Of a DNA stretch of 64,000 nucleotides, positions 36,914 through 45,260 are shown piece after piece. The stretch is taken from contig DKIV01000033.1 of NCBI GenBank assembly GCA_002454425.1, forward strand, positions 23,321-87,320, written 5' to 3'. The position numbers were made by a program, and so were the translations under genes. The notes beneath the pieces were generated by a model that was not told where the DNA came from, made no database searches, and saw nothing but the letters and a program-made list of their open reading frames with translations. Within the stretch, counting starts at the first letter, position 1. Every line of letters begins with the position of its first letter. Source of the stretch: Sphingobacteriaceae bacterium UBA6709 (GTDB taxonomy: Bacteria; Bacteroidota; Bacteroidia; Sphingobacteriales; Sphingobacteriaceae).

Positions 36914-36924
36914 AAAAGTCTCCA

Positions 36925-38021
36925 CTTTTAAGTTGCAATTCCAGCCCTTTGTCAAAGGTATTGTACTTTACATAGGCTTCCGTCTGCTTTGCTTCAAGCA
37001 GGGTGTAGTTTTCTTCTGAACCATAGCCTCCATCTGCAGTAAGGGTTTTGGGCGCATGGCCAAAGCTGCTCTCATGTTGTTCCAGATGAGCTTTTAAGGT
37101 CGTGGTATCGGTTGGATTGGGGTGAATGGTATAATTAACAATGTACTGATTTGAACTGGAGATCTGAACATTATAGCCGGGTTTGAGCTGCCCGTTGAGC
37201 ATATGGTCCTCCTTCATCCTCATAAAGGTGGCATCTGTATCAGTCTTACTGTAGCTGTTCCTTTCTCCAAGGATCTGTTCCTGGTGCTCATATTTAGCGA
37301 TGTTTGCAGGAAAGTTCTTATTGATGTACCGGAGCTTGGCCTTTACTTTTTTATCAGCCTGCTCATTACCGGCTAGCACCTTATTGAGCTTTTCAACGGT
37401 CGCCTTTACATTTTCTTTATTGATAGTGACTGCTGTAGGTGGCTGGGGCATCAGATCTTCGTCTGCTGCAATACGCTGGGCATAGTTCCAGATCTCATCC
37501 AGCTGCTTTTTCATCTTTTCCTTGCTGGTCTGAATGGATTTCTTCCACACGAAGGTGTATTTATTAGCATTGGCTTCAATCTTGGTCCCATCGGTATATA
37601 CCTGATCGATACTCAACAGGCCTTCTTCAGCCAAAAGCTTCACCACCTCTTCAAAGACACTGCGTAGGGCATGCTTAAGGCGTACTCCCCGAAAACGGTT
37701 AATGGTATTGTGATCGGGCTTGCTCATGGCACTCAACCACATAAAGGGTACTCGTTCCCTGCAGGCCTCGGCCAGCTTACGACTAGAATAAATATTGGTC
37801 ACATAGCCATAGACCAGCACTTTTAAAAGCAAAAGTGGATGATAGTTGGAGCCCCCTCGTACATGATAGGCCTTCAGCAAAGGCTCGATATTGATGGCAT
37901 TGATGACATCGTTAACAACTCTTACGGTATGATCTGCTGGTATCAGGTCTTCCAAAGTTGGCGGGAGAGCCATGAGCTGATCTTGATGGTAGGGCTTAAA
38001 AACAGGTTTTCTTACTGCCAT
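36925..38021 (-). pseudogene. IS1182-family transposase, N-terminal fragment
   Basis: The first 360 or so residues of an IS1182-family transposase: PADHTVRVVNDVINAINIEPLL, YHPLLLLKVLVYGYVTNIYSSRKLAEACRER and the first DDE Asp in QVYTDGTKIEANANKYTFVWKK (key segments only), plus TADGGYGSEENY for the second Asp. Translation runs into the IS3 element and stops there. It is the upstream half of the split gene whose remainder lies at 35224-35703. Confidence 0.85.
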
Positions 38022-38226
38022 ATTCGCTGTGTTTCTGATCTTAATATAAGAAAATCAGCACATTACAACAAGAACAAATACCACTAAAAAGGCATGACAC
38101 CTAATATAATAGAACTCGGACAATAAAAATAGGGTGATCATGATTTATGATACACCCTATTTTCTCCTATTAACAAGTAGCAAGGCTTATACTATTTTCA
38201 AAAAAATTTGGCCGCGGCAAACTATT

Positions 38227-38242
38227 ATCGTAATATTGCGAT
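38227..38242. promoter_or_regulatory. ArsR operator candidate, copy 1
   Basis: ATCGTAATATTGCGAT is one change from the perfect palindrome ATCGCAATATTGCGAT and ends 13 bases before the arsR start. A second, near-identical copy lies between arsR and arsM, consistent with autoregulation by the encoded ArsR. Confidence 0.75.
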
Positions 38243-38255
38243 GTAAATATTAGAT

Positions 38256-38588
38256 ATGGGTGCTACTAAAACAGATTTATTTACCAAAGAACAGAATGAG
38301 ATTGCTATAATGGCAAAGGCAATCGCGCATCCTGCACGTATTGCCATCCTGCAATACCTGGTTAAAAAGAATGTGTGCATTACCAGCACATTTGTGGAGG
38401 AGTTGGGATTAGCTCAAGCGACTGTTTCTCAGCATTTGAAAGAATTGAAACTGGCTGGGATCATACAGGGGGGCATTGAAGGTGCCAGTGTTTGCTATTG
38501 TATCAATCCTAAAGTCTGGAAACAGTACAAGGTTTTGTTCAGCAGCTTCTTTCAGGACGTAGACCCTAAAGCGCAGGATTGCTGCTGA
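38256..38588 (+). CDS. arsR: ArsR-family metalloregulator
   Basis: A 110-residue winged-helix regulator with IAHPARIAILQYL at the N-terminus and the recognition helix QATVSQHLKELKLAGII. Cysteines occur at KKNVCITS, ASVCYCINP and the C-terminal DCC, offering a thiolate site for arsenite or antimonite, though the exact ligands cannot be fixed. It opens the arsenic operon and should repress it by binding the two palindromes at 38227 and 38607. The second palindrome in the arsR-arsM gap may give arsM-acr3 a separate regulated promoter. Confidence 0.9.
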   Translation: MGATKTDLFTKEQNEIAIMAKAIAHPARIAILQYLVKKNVCITSTFVEELGLAQATVSQHLKELKLAGIIQGGIEGASVCYCINPKVWKQYKVLFSSFFQDVDPKAQDCC

Positions 38589-38606
38589 TTTTTTTTGAAT
38601 ACAACT

Positions 38607-38622
38607 ATCGCAATATTGCAAT
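38607..38622. promoter_or_regulatory. ArsR operator candidate, copy 2
   Basis: ATCGCAATATTGCAAT is one change from the same perfect palindrome as copy 1. It lies between the arsR stop and the arsM start, 20 bases before arsM. It suggests a second regulated promoter for arsM-acr3. Confidence 0.75.
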
Positions 38623-38642
38623 AACGCAATAACAATTAAGCT

Positions 38643-39488
38643 ATGAGTACTGATAACGAATTGAAAGAACTGGTAAAGCAGAAATACAGTGAAATTGCTT
38701 TACAGGACAAGGAAACCAATGCTTCATCCTGCTGTGGTTCGGGTGGATGCTCTATTGAAGTGTATAACATCATGAGTGATGATTACACCAATCTAGAGGG
38801 CTACAATGCCGATGCTGATCTGGGATTAGGCTGTGGCTTGCCTACAAAATTTGCCAAGATAAAAAAAGGTGACGTAGTGATTGACCTGGGCAGCGGTGCC
38901 GGTAACGATGCTTTTATTGCACGGTCTGAGACTGGTGAAACAGGTAAAGTGATCGGGATAGACTTTACACCTGCCATGATTGAAAAGGCGCGTGTAAATG
39001 CGGAAAAGCTGGCTTTTCATAATGTAGAGTTCCGTCAGGGAGATATTGAACACATGCCGGTGACGGCAAACGTGGCTGATGTGATCGTGAGCAACTGTGT
39101 GCTGAACCTGGTGCCGAATAAAGACGGGGTATTTAGGGAGATCTTCAGGGTATTGAAGCCGGGTGGTCATTTCAGTATTTCTGATGTGGTACTGGTAAAT
39201 GATTTGCCTGAGGCGCTGCGCTGTGCTGCCGAGATGTATGCAGGTTGCGTGAGCGGTGCCATTCCGAAAGATGAATACCTGCGCCTGATTGAAGCCAACG
39301 GTTTTAAGGCCTTGCAATTGCAAAAGCAGAAACCAATCACGATTCCGGATGATATTCTAAAGAACTATCTGGATGATGCAGCGATCACCGCTTTCAAATC
39401 TGGTAGTACAGGTATCTTCAGCGTCACTGTATATGCGGAAAAACCTGCGGAAGCAGCAGCTTGCTGTGCTCCGGGATGCTGCGATTAA
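38643..39488 (+). CDS. arsM: Arsenite methyltransferase
   Basis: A 281-residue SAM-dependent methyltransferase of the ArsM family. The SAM site is VIDLGSGAGNDAF. Conserved cysteines are visible at SSCCGSGGC, LGLGCGLPT, VSNCVLNLVP and YAGCVSGA, matching the As(III)-binding set, and the C-terminus has ACCAPGCCD. It converts arsenite to methylated forms. It lies between arsR and acr3 in one operon with short gaps. Confidence 0.93.
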   Translation: MSTDNELKELVKQKYSEIALQDKETNASSCCGSGGCSIEVYNIMSDDYTNLEGYNADADLGLGCGLPTKFAKIKKGDVVIDLGSGAGNDAFIARSETGETGKVIGIDFTPAMIEKARVNAEKLAFHNVEFRQGDIEHMPVTANVADVIVSNCVLNLVPNKDGVFREIFRVLKPGGHFSISDVVLVNDLPEALRCAAEMYAGCVSGAIPKDEYLRLIEANGFKALQLQKQKPITIPDDILKNYLDDAAITAFKSGSTGIFSVTVYAEKPAEAAACCAPGCCD

Positions 39489-39506
39489 TTATCAACCATA
39501 ATAAAT

Positions 39507-40577
39507 ATGACTGCAAATAACTGTGCTCCGGCGCACGACTGGAAAAGACTGGGCTTTTTAGACAGGTATCTGACTTTATGGATAGTTCTGGCAATGGCTA
39601 TCGGTGTAGGCATCGGCTATGCGATTCCATCATCAGCGGACCTTATCAATAGTTTCTCCAGTGGCACGACCAATGTACCGCTGGCTGTAGGATTGATCCT
39701 GATGATGTACCCGCCGCTGGCTAAAGTAAAGTACGAGAAAATGGGCGAGGTATTCCGTAATACCAAAGTACTGGGCACTTCATTGTTCCTCAACTGGATT
39801 ATTGGCCCAGTATTGATGTTTATACTGGCTATTCTTTTTCTGAAGGGTTATCCCGAATATATGACCGGCCTCATTTTGATCGGCCTTGCCCGCTGCATTG
39901 CAATGGTCGTGGTCTGGAATGAACTGGCAGAAGGGAACCGCGAATATGCGGCCGGATTGATTGCTTTGAACAGCATCTTTCAGGTATTGCTGTATAGCTT
40001 ATACGCCTACGCGTTCATTACGGTGCTGCCCACGCTATTTGGCATTGAGGGTGTGGATGTAAATATCACAATTGCTGAGATTGCAAAATGCGTAGGCATC
40101 TATTTGGGCATCCCCTTCGCAGCTGGCGTGATCTCCAGGTACACGTTGATCAGCATTAAGGGAGAAGATTGGTTCCGCACAAAGTTTATCCCTTTCATTT
40201 CGCCAATTACTTTGATTGCCCTGCTGTTTACCATTGTCGTGATGTTCAGCTTAAAGGGTGAACTGATCGTGCAGATACCGTTGGATGTGCTGCGTATAGC
40301 TGTACCGCTGGTGATCTACTTTGCCATCATGTTCCTAGTGAGTTTCTTTGCCGGCAAACGCATGGGCGCTGATTACTCCAAAAGCGCGTCCATTGCTTTC
40401 ACAGCTGCTGGTAACAACTTTGAACTGGCAATTGCGGTAGCTATCGGTGTGTTTGGTATCAACAGCGGCCAGGCATTTGTTGGGGTGATAGGGCCGCTGG
40501 TGGAAGTGCCGGCATTGATTGCGCTGGTCAATCTCGCTTTCTGGCTCCGTAGGAAATACTATTCAACTCCATTATAA
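39507..40577 (+). CDS. acr3: ACR3-family arsenite efflux permease
   Basis: A 356-residue membrane protein with about ten hydrophobic segments. The segment LIGLARCIAMVVVWNELAEGNREYAAGL contains the conserved Cys of Acr3 transporters (given by its key part RCIAMVVVW), and AAGNNFELAIAVAIGVFG is the second family signature. It exports arsenite across the inner membrane using the proton gradient. It follows arsM by 18 bases. Confidence 0.93.
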   Translation: MTANNCAPAHDWKRLGFLDRYLTLWIVLAMAIGVGIGYAIPSSADLINSFSSGTTNVPLAVGLILMMYPPLAKVKYEKMGEVFRNTKVLGTSLFLNWIIGPVLMFILAILFLKGYPEYMTGLILIGLARCIAMVVVWNELAEGNREYAAGLIALNSIFQVLLYSLYAYAFITVLPTLFGIEGVDVNITIAEIAKCVGIYLGIPFAAGVISRYTLISIKGEDWFRTKFIPFISPITLIALLFTIVVMFSLKGELIVQIPLDVLRIAVPLVIYFAIMFLVSFFAGKRMGADYSKSASIAFTAAGNNFELAIAVAIGVFGINSGQAFVGVIGPLVEVPALIALVNLAFWLRRKYYSTPL

Positions 40578-40602
40578 GAAGTAAAAACTAATTAAAGAAC
40601 AG

Positions 40603-41376
40603 ATGAAAATTGCATTATTCTCAGACATTCACGCCAACCTTCCGGCATTGGAAGCTTTTTTTGCCGATGTGGATGCACGTAAACCGGATATGATCTATTG
40701 CCTGGGCGACCTGGTAGGTTACAACAGCTGGCCCAATGAGGTGATTGACGAAGTCCGCGGGCGCAACATTCCGACAATTGCTGGTAACTATGATTTTGGC
40801 ATTGGCAGCATAAGTGATGAATGTGGCTGCGCTTATAAAACGGACACGGAAAAGGATATGGGCAAGATCTCTATCTCCTATACCAATAGGTCGATGAAGC
40901 CGGAACAACGGGCATACCTGCGCACTTTACCAGCGCATATAAAAGTGGAGTTCCAGTTAAACGAAAACAAACTGAACCTGCTTTTGGTACATGGCAGTCC
41001 ACGCAAGATTAACGAATACCTGTTTGAAGACCGTGAAGAAAAAAGTATGATCCGTATCATGGAACAGGCCGACGCAGACATCATGTGCTTTGGTCATACG
41101 CACAAGCCCTTTCACCGTGTATTAAATGCAGGTGTAGATGGTTCTGACCATTACCGTCATGCTATCAATATTGGTTCGGTAGGTAAACCGAAAGATGGAA
41201 ACCCGCAGGGTGGCTATGTGATGTTGACTATTAATGAGAATAGTAGCATTACCGATAAAGAAAGTATCCAGGTAGAGTTTATACGATTTGATTATGATGT
41301 GGAACGCTCCGCTAAAGGTATTGAGAATAGTCCTTTACCAAATGAATATGCAGATATGCTGAGAAGAGGATATTGA
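40603..41376 (+). CDS. Metallophosphoesterase family protein of the ars operon
   Basis: A 257-residue calcineurin-like phosphoesterase with the full metal-binding set: FSDIHAN, CLGDLVGY, IAGNYD, LVHGSP and CFGHTHKPF. It lies 25 bases after acr3 and ends the operon, followed by a terminator. Metallophosphoesterases recur in arsenic operons; the substrate is unknown. A start at 40603 (MKIALFSDIH) is well placed for the first metal motif. Confidence 0.88.
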   Translation: MKIALFSDIHANLPALEAFFADVDARKPDMIYCLGDLVGYNSWPNEVIDEVRGRNIPTIAGNYDFGIGSISDECGCAYKTDTEKDMGKISISYTNRSMKPEQRAYLRTLPAHIKVEFQLNENKLNLLLVHGSPRKINEYLFEDREEKSMIRIMEQADADIMCFGHTHKPFHRVLNAGVDGSDHYRHAINIGSVGKPKDGNPQGGYVMLTINENSSITDKESIQVEFIRFDYDVERSAKGIENSPLPNEYADMLRRGY

Positions 41377-41410
41377 TTTCACACTACAATTTGCTGTATT
41401 AAGGTTTGGG

Positions 41411-41434
41411 GCCACGTGGATGCGTGGCTTTTTT
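41411..41434 (+). terminator. Intrinsic terminator of the arsenic operon
   Basis: GCCACG, a six-base loop and CGTGGC are followed by six T. It lies 35 bases after the phosphoesterase stop and isolates the arsenic operon from the transfer operon. Confidence 0.85.
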
Positions 41435-41522
41435 GTTTTCTACTGAGCCAGCCTCCTGCACCGCGCTTTTCGTTGCATGTCCTCGTTGGAAATATAAGGC
41501 AGTCCTTTTGATTGTTTATTTT

Positions 41523-41547
41523 TGGGTACTACCCAAAACCTTGTCAA
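41523..41547. promoter_or_regulatory. Shared 25-bp element, copy 2 (before the transfer operon)
   Basis: Exact match to 12092-12116, including the palindrome GGGTACTACCC. It ends 72 bases before the first gene of the transfer operon. GCAGTCCT occurs at 41499-41506, as it also does before copy 1. Confidence 0.7.
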
Positions 41548-41619
41548 CTATTCCTGTCTGCTCCATCGAGATTTGCTTCCCAAGGGTGACAATGTCGTTG
41601 CCCGCTAAATCTCCATCTT

Positions 41620-42096
41620 ATGTTAGCTGGATTCACCTGGTTGCAATTTGTCTGCGTAGCGCTGAGCCTTTGCGCTACCTGGTATCTCATTATGCTAGGC
41701 GCATTTTATTTCAAGCGTATTTTTCGTGCCAGAGGTTCTCCTGGTTTGCAGCTTCCGGAATCAGCACCCCATAACCTGATGGGTAAAAGCAAAACTCCGG
41801 CAGGGTACGGGCAGCTGGAGGATGGGATGTTTTCTTTTGCTCCGGCCAAGCCTTCATCCGAATTATTCTCCGGAATTCCGCCGCTATTAAGCGATGATCT
41901 GGAAATACTACTACGGCTAGCTGCTGCCCACAAAATTACAGCAACGGACTTCTGCTCGCTTTTTAAACTGGTGAGCGCTAAGCATCCTGGATTGTCCGGT
42001 GACGCTGAATTAAAAAAGAAAGTTAGCGACTTACTTCATCAGCAATTACCCTTTGCGCTGAGTGTCGAGCAAGTTCTTGTCCTCTGGAATCATTAA
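41620..42096 (+). CDS. Hypothetical membrane protein opening the transfer operon
   Basis: A 158-residue protein with one N-terminal membrane segment (FVCVALSLCATWYLIMLGAFYF), a proline-rich linker with GMFSF, and a charged helical C-terminal half. I do not recognise the family. It stands immediately upstream of traE and downstream of the shared 25-bp element, so a role in transfer is inferred from position only. Confidence 0.65.
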   Translation: MLAGFTWLQFVCVALSLCATWYLIMLGAFYFKRIFRARGSPGLQLPESAPHNLMGKSKTPAGYGQLEDGMFSFAPAKPSSELFSGIPPLLSDDLEILLRLAAAHKITATDFCSLFKLVSAKHPGLSGDAELKKKVSDLLHQQLPFALSVEQVLVLWNH

Positions 42097-42113
42097 CCCT
42101 CAAAAGCTACATC

Positions 42114-42455
42114 ATGAAAAATATCAAAAAAATAATCTGCTCATCCAGTGCGCTACGCCCGGCAAAAAAACTCTTGTCTATGCTGACATTTATTGCCTAT
42201 CAGGGGAACCTCTACGCGCAAGATGGAAACGCGGGTATACAGGAGGCGACCAATAAAGTCAAGAGCTACTTTGATACGGGCTGCGATCTAATGTATGCCA
42301 TCGGCGCGGTCGTTGGCATCATCGGCGCCGTAAAGGTCTTTAACAAATGGAATGCCGGTGAACAGGATACCAATAAAGTAGCTGCAGCATGGTTTGGATC
42401 CTGTATTTTTCTGGTAGTGGTGGCCACCGTACTCAAGAGCTTCTTCGGTATTTAA
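42114..42455 (+). CDS. traE: Conjugative transfer protein TraE (DUF4134)
   Basis: A 113-residue small membrane protein with an N-terminal signal-like segment ending near YAQDGNAG, and two hydrophobic segments: LMYAIGAVVGIIGAVKVF, and SCIFLVVVATVLKSFFGI at the very end. This is the DUF4134/TraE layout, thought to be VirB2-like pilin. The segment FNKWNAGEQDTNK between the helices is typical. It is followed directly by traF. Confidence 0.88.
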   Translation: MKNIKKIICSSSALRPAKKLLSMLTFIAYQGNLYAQDGNAGIQEATNKVKSYFDTGCDLMYAIGAVVGIIGAVKVFNKWNAGEQDTNKVAAAWFGSCIFLVVVATVLKSFFGI

Positions 42456-42457
42456 AA

Positions 42458-42793
42458 ATGGCTAGTGTCTACCAAATCAATAAGGGCATAAACAAACCTA
42501 TTGTATTTAAAGGATTGCGCGCCCAGTACATTGCCTATCTGGCAATTGGAATGGTCGCGCTCCTTTTGAGCTTTGTCGTCTTGTATCTACTATCCATGCC
42601 TTTAATCGTGCTTGTTCCGCTCATTGTGTTGTTGGCACTCCTGCTGATCTATACAGTGCAGCAGCTCAGCAAGTGCTTTGGACAGCATGGACTCATGAAG
42701 TACACGGCCGCAAGAACATTACCGGCAACCCTGAGAATTCCTTCACGCAAAGTATTTACCTCCTTAATTAAAAACTCACATGCAAAACTTTGA
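42458..42793 (+). CDS. traF: Conjugative transfer protein TraF (DUF4133)
   Basis: About 111 residues from the ATG at 42458, three bases after the traE stop codon; a longer frame back to 42389 lies inside traE and is rejected. The product begins MASVYQINKGINKPIVFKG, has two adjacent membrane segments (about 25-65), and matches DUF4133/TraF, the VirB3-like component. It overlaps traG by 14 bases. Confidence 0.88.
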   Translation: MASVYQINKGINKPIVFKGLRAQYIAYLAIGMVALLLSFVVLYLLSMPLIVLVPLIVLLALLLIYTVQQLSKCFGQHGLMKYTAARTLPATLRIPSRKVFTSLIKNSHAKL

Positions 42794-45239
42794 AGACATT
42801 CTGCCCCTCTCAAAAGTAGAACATCAGGTGATTTTATCCGCTCAGGGAGATATCACCCTGGGCTATGAACTTCGCTTGCCGGAACTATTTATCCTTTCAG
42901 CGCAAGACTTTGAAAACCTGCATCAGCTTTGGATTAAAGCTATCAAGCTCTTACCGCAGGGCATGATTCTGTGCAAGCAGGACTGGTTCACCCAGGCGCA
43001 TGTTCAAGCAGATTTTAACCAGCAGGCTGAGGACTTTTTAAGCTTGTCCAGTGAGCGCTTTTTTCATGAACGCCCATTTTTGGATCATCGTTGCTATTTG
43101 TACGCTACCGCCAAAGTCGCTAAGCGAAAAGCAGCCAGCTCGGCTCTGAGTGGCATTTTTCGTAAACACCTGGTGCCCCAGCAGCTCCTTGATCCCCAGT
43201 TGCTGGAGCAATTGGAAAGTCATCTGAGTCAGTTTGCCCGCGTGGTACAGGATAGTGGCCTGGTCGGTATTCGCCGTCTTACGGACTTTGAGCTGGCAGG
43301 AGACCGGAATCATGGCGGGTTAATCGAGCAGTATTGTACGCTCTCTCTGAGCCAGCCCCCCATACTATCAGACCTCCAGATAAAAGGAGAGCTAAAAATT
43401 GGAAACGCCTATTGCCAGCTGTACACGCTGAGCGATGTGGAGGATCTGCCGGCTCTTTGTGGCAGCCGCATGAATTACGATCCTTACAGCTCTGATCAGA
43501 GTGTTTTCTCGCAGTGTTTTGCCGCCCCCTTATCCATGCATTTGGATTGCGATCACCTGTACTCGCAGTATCTTTTTCTGGAAGATGCCCCCGCTACTAT
43601 TAAAAAACTGGAAGCAAAAAAGCTTCGCCTGCAATCGCTTTCTGCCTATAGCAGGGAAAACGGCCTGGCTGCTGAGGCGGTCGATGATTTCTTGAATGAA
43701 TCCATTGGCCAGCAGCGCCAGCCCCTGAAAGCACATTTCAATGTGCTGGTCTGGGCGCAGGATAAATCCCAGCTTACCGAAATTAAAAATAAGGTCAGCG
43801 CAGCGATGGCTCGCATGGATGCTACACCCCGCCTGGAAAATGTGGGTGCCCCCCAAATCTGGTGGGCGGGAATTCCGGGCAATGCGGCCGATTTTCCGAT
43901 GAACGATACCTTCAACACGTTTATTGAGCAGGCCTGCTGCTTTTTGAATCAGGAAAGTGCCAGCAGATCCTCTCCGAGTCCTTTTGGTATGCGCATGGCC
44001 GATCGCCTGAGTGGCCGTCCGCTGCATGTAGATATTTCCGATGAGCCGATGAAGCGTGGCTGGATCACCAATCGTTCCAAGTTTATATTAGGCCCATCCG
44101 GATCAGGGAAGAGCTTTTTTACCAATCATATGATGCGAAGCTACCATGCTCAGGGTGCCCATATCATGATCATTGACATTGGCCACAGCTATCAGGGCCT
44201 CTGTGAGCTCGTCGGTGGATACTATTTTACTTACTCCGAAGAAAATCCCATTCGCTTTAATCCTTTCTACTTAAGTGCTGAAGATTCCCTGGATACCGAA
44301 AAACGCGAAAGTATCAAAACCCTGCTACTGGCACTCTGGAAAAAAGACGATGAGCCCTTCCGCCGGAGTGAGTATGTGGCCATCTCGGGCGCCCTGACTG
44401 CATATTATGATTATCTGGACGTTCATACTCAGGAGTTTGCCTGCTTTGATAGCTTTTACGAGTTCCTGAGCGTGGAATATGAGCAGATGTTACTTGTTTC
44501 CGGAGTAAAGGAGCGAGATTTCGATCTGGGAAATTTCCTGTATGTCCTACGACCCTACTATAAAGGAGGCGAATTTGATTACCTGCTGAACGCCTCAGAA
44601 AATCTGAATCTATTGCATGAACGCTTTATTGTAATGGAGCTGGACAATGTCAAGGATCACCCGATTCTTTTTCCCGTAGTGACGCTGATTATTATGGAAA
44701 TGATTGTCTCCAAGATGCGTAAGCTTCCCGGACAGCGTAAAGTTGTACTTATTGAAGAGGCCTGGAAGGCTATTGCCCGTCAAGGCATGGCCGAGCACAT
44801 TAAGTACTTGTGGAAGACCATGCGTAAATTCTATGGCGAGCCCATCGTTGTTACTCAGGAAGTTGAGGACATTATCTCTTCACCCGTGGTGCGCAATGCC
44901 ATTATCAATAACTCGGATTGCAAGATCCTGCTGGATCAGAGCAAATACCAAAACAAGTTTGAGCAAATTCAACAACTGCTGGGCCTAACCGATAAAGAAA
45001 AAACGCTGGCGCTCTCACTCAACCGCGCCAATGATCCCTCTAAGAAATACAAGGAAGTATTTATCAGCCTGGGAAGTCAGCATTCCCGGGTATATCGAAC
45101 CGAAGTAAGTCTGGAAGAGTATTTCTGCTATTCTACGGAAGAAAGCGAAAAGCTACGCGTCAGAGAATACGCAAGGCGATACGGTAGCATGAAAAAAGGG
45201 ATAGAAATGCTGGCAGCAGAAGTGCGTGCAAAGAATTAA
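42780..45239 (+). CDS. traG: Conjugative transfer ATPase TraG (VirB4-like)
   Basis: An 819-residue ATPase. The N-terminal TraG region is followed by Walker A GPSGSGKS at about 438-445 and Walker B KVVLIEEAWKA near 655, and a C-terminal lobe with VTQEVEDIISSPVVRNAIINN and ILLDQSKY. VirB4 proteins power pilus assembly and substrate passage at the inner membrane. It overlaps traF and is followed 21 bases later by traI. Full length and intact. Confidence 0.93.
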   Translation: MQNFEDILPLSKVEHQVILSAQGDITLGYELRLPELFILSAQDFENLHQLWIKAIKLLPQGMILCKQDWFTQAHVQADFNQQAEDFLSLSSERFFHERPFLDHRCYLYATAKVAKRKAASSALSGIFRKHLVPQQLLDPQLLEQLESHLSQFARVVQDSGLVGIRRLTDFELAGDRNHGGLIEQYCTLSLSQPPILSDLQIKGELKIGNAYCQLYTLSDVEDLPALCGSRMNYDPYSSDQSVFSQCFAAPLSMHLDCDHLYSQYLFLEDAPATIKKLEAKKLRLQSLSAYSRENGLAAEAVDDFLNESIGQQRQPLKAHFNVLVWAQDKSQLTEIKNKVSAAMARMDATPRLENVGAPQIWWAGIPGNAADFPMNDTFNTFIEQACCFLNQESASRSSPSPFGMRMADRLSGRPLHVDISDEPMKRGWITNRSKFILGPSGSGKSFFTNHMMRSYHAQGAHIMIIDIGHSYQGLCELVGGYYFTYSEENPIRFNPFYLSAEDSLDTEKRESIKTLLLALWKKDDEPFRRSEYVAISGALTAYYDYLDVHTQEFACFDSFYEFLSVEYEQMLLVSGVKERDFDLGNFLYVLRPYYKGGEFDYLLNASENLNLLHERFIVMELDNVKDHPILFPVVTLIIMEMIVSKMRKLPGQRKVVLIEEAWKAIARQGMAEHIKYLWKTMRKFYGEPIVVTQEVEDIISSPVVRNAIINNSDCKILLDQSKYQNKFEQIQQLLGLTDKEKTLALSLNRANDPSKKYKEVFISLGSQHSRVYRTEVSLEEYFCYSTEESEKLRVREYARRYGSMKKGIEMLAAEVRAKN

Positions 45240-45260
45240 AAATCAACAATCATTTATACC

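Larger units (their letters stand above)
35704..36924 (+). mobile_element. IS3-family insertion sequence, apparently intact
   Basis: About 1221 bp bounded by imperfect inverted repeats: the left end begins TGGAGACGGTTTTAATTA (35704) and the right end, read in reverse, begins TGGAGACTTTTTTAAGCTA (36924). It contains overlapping orfA and orfB with a frameshift signal. It is inserted in the transposase gene of an IS1182 copy. A 3-4 bp target duplication is not evident, so a small deletion or later change at one junction is likely. Confidence 0.85.
35093..38158 (-). mobile_element. IS1182-family element split by an IS3-family insertion
   Basis: The transposase gene on the minus strand is present in two pieces on either side of an IS3-family element. 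Matching ends flank it: the left end (35093-35127) contains CTGTATCATT...AATGATCAG and the right end (38131-38158) reads, in reverse, AGGGTGTATCAT...ATGATCACCCT; each is also a hairpin. The element separates the P-type ATPase gene from the arsenic operon. No target duplication was recognised. Confidence 0.75.

Noticed and set aside
35704..36924. Target-site duplication of the IS3 element
   Set aside because: Bases flanking the inverted ends (GAG on the left, CTT on the right) do not match, so no duplication is claimed.
42389..42457. TraF start inside traE
   Set aside because: It is in another frame of traE; the ATG at 42458 gives the typical TraF N-terminus.
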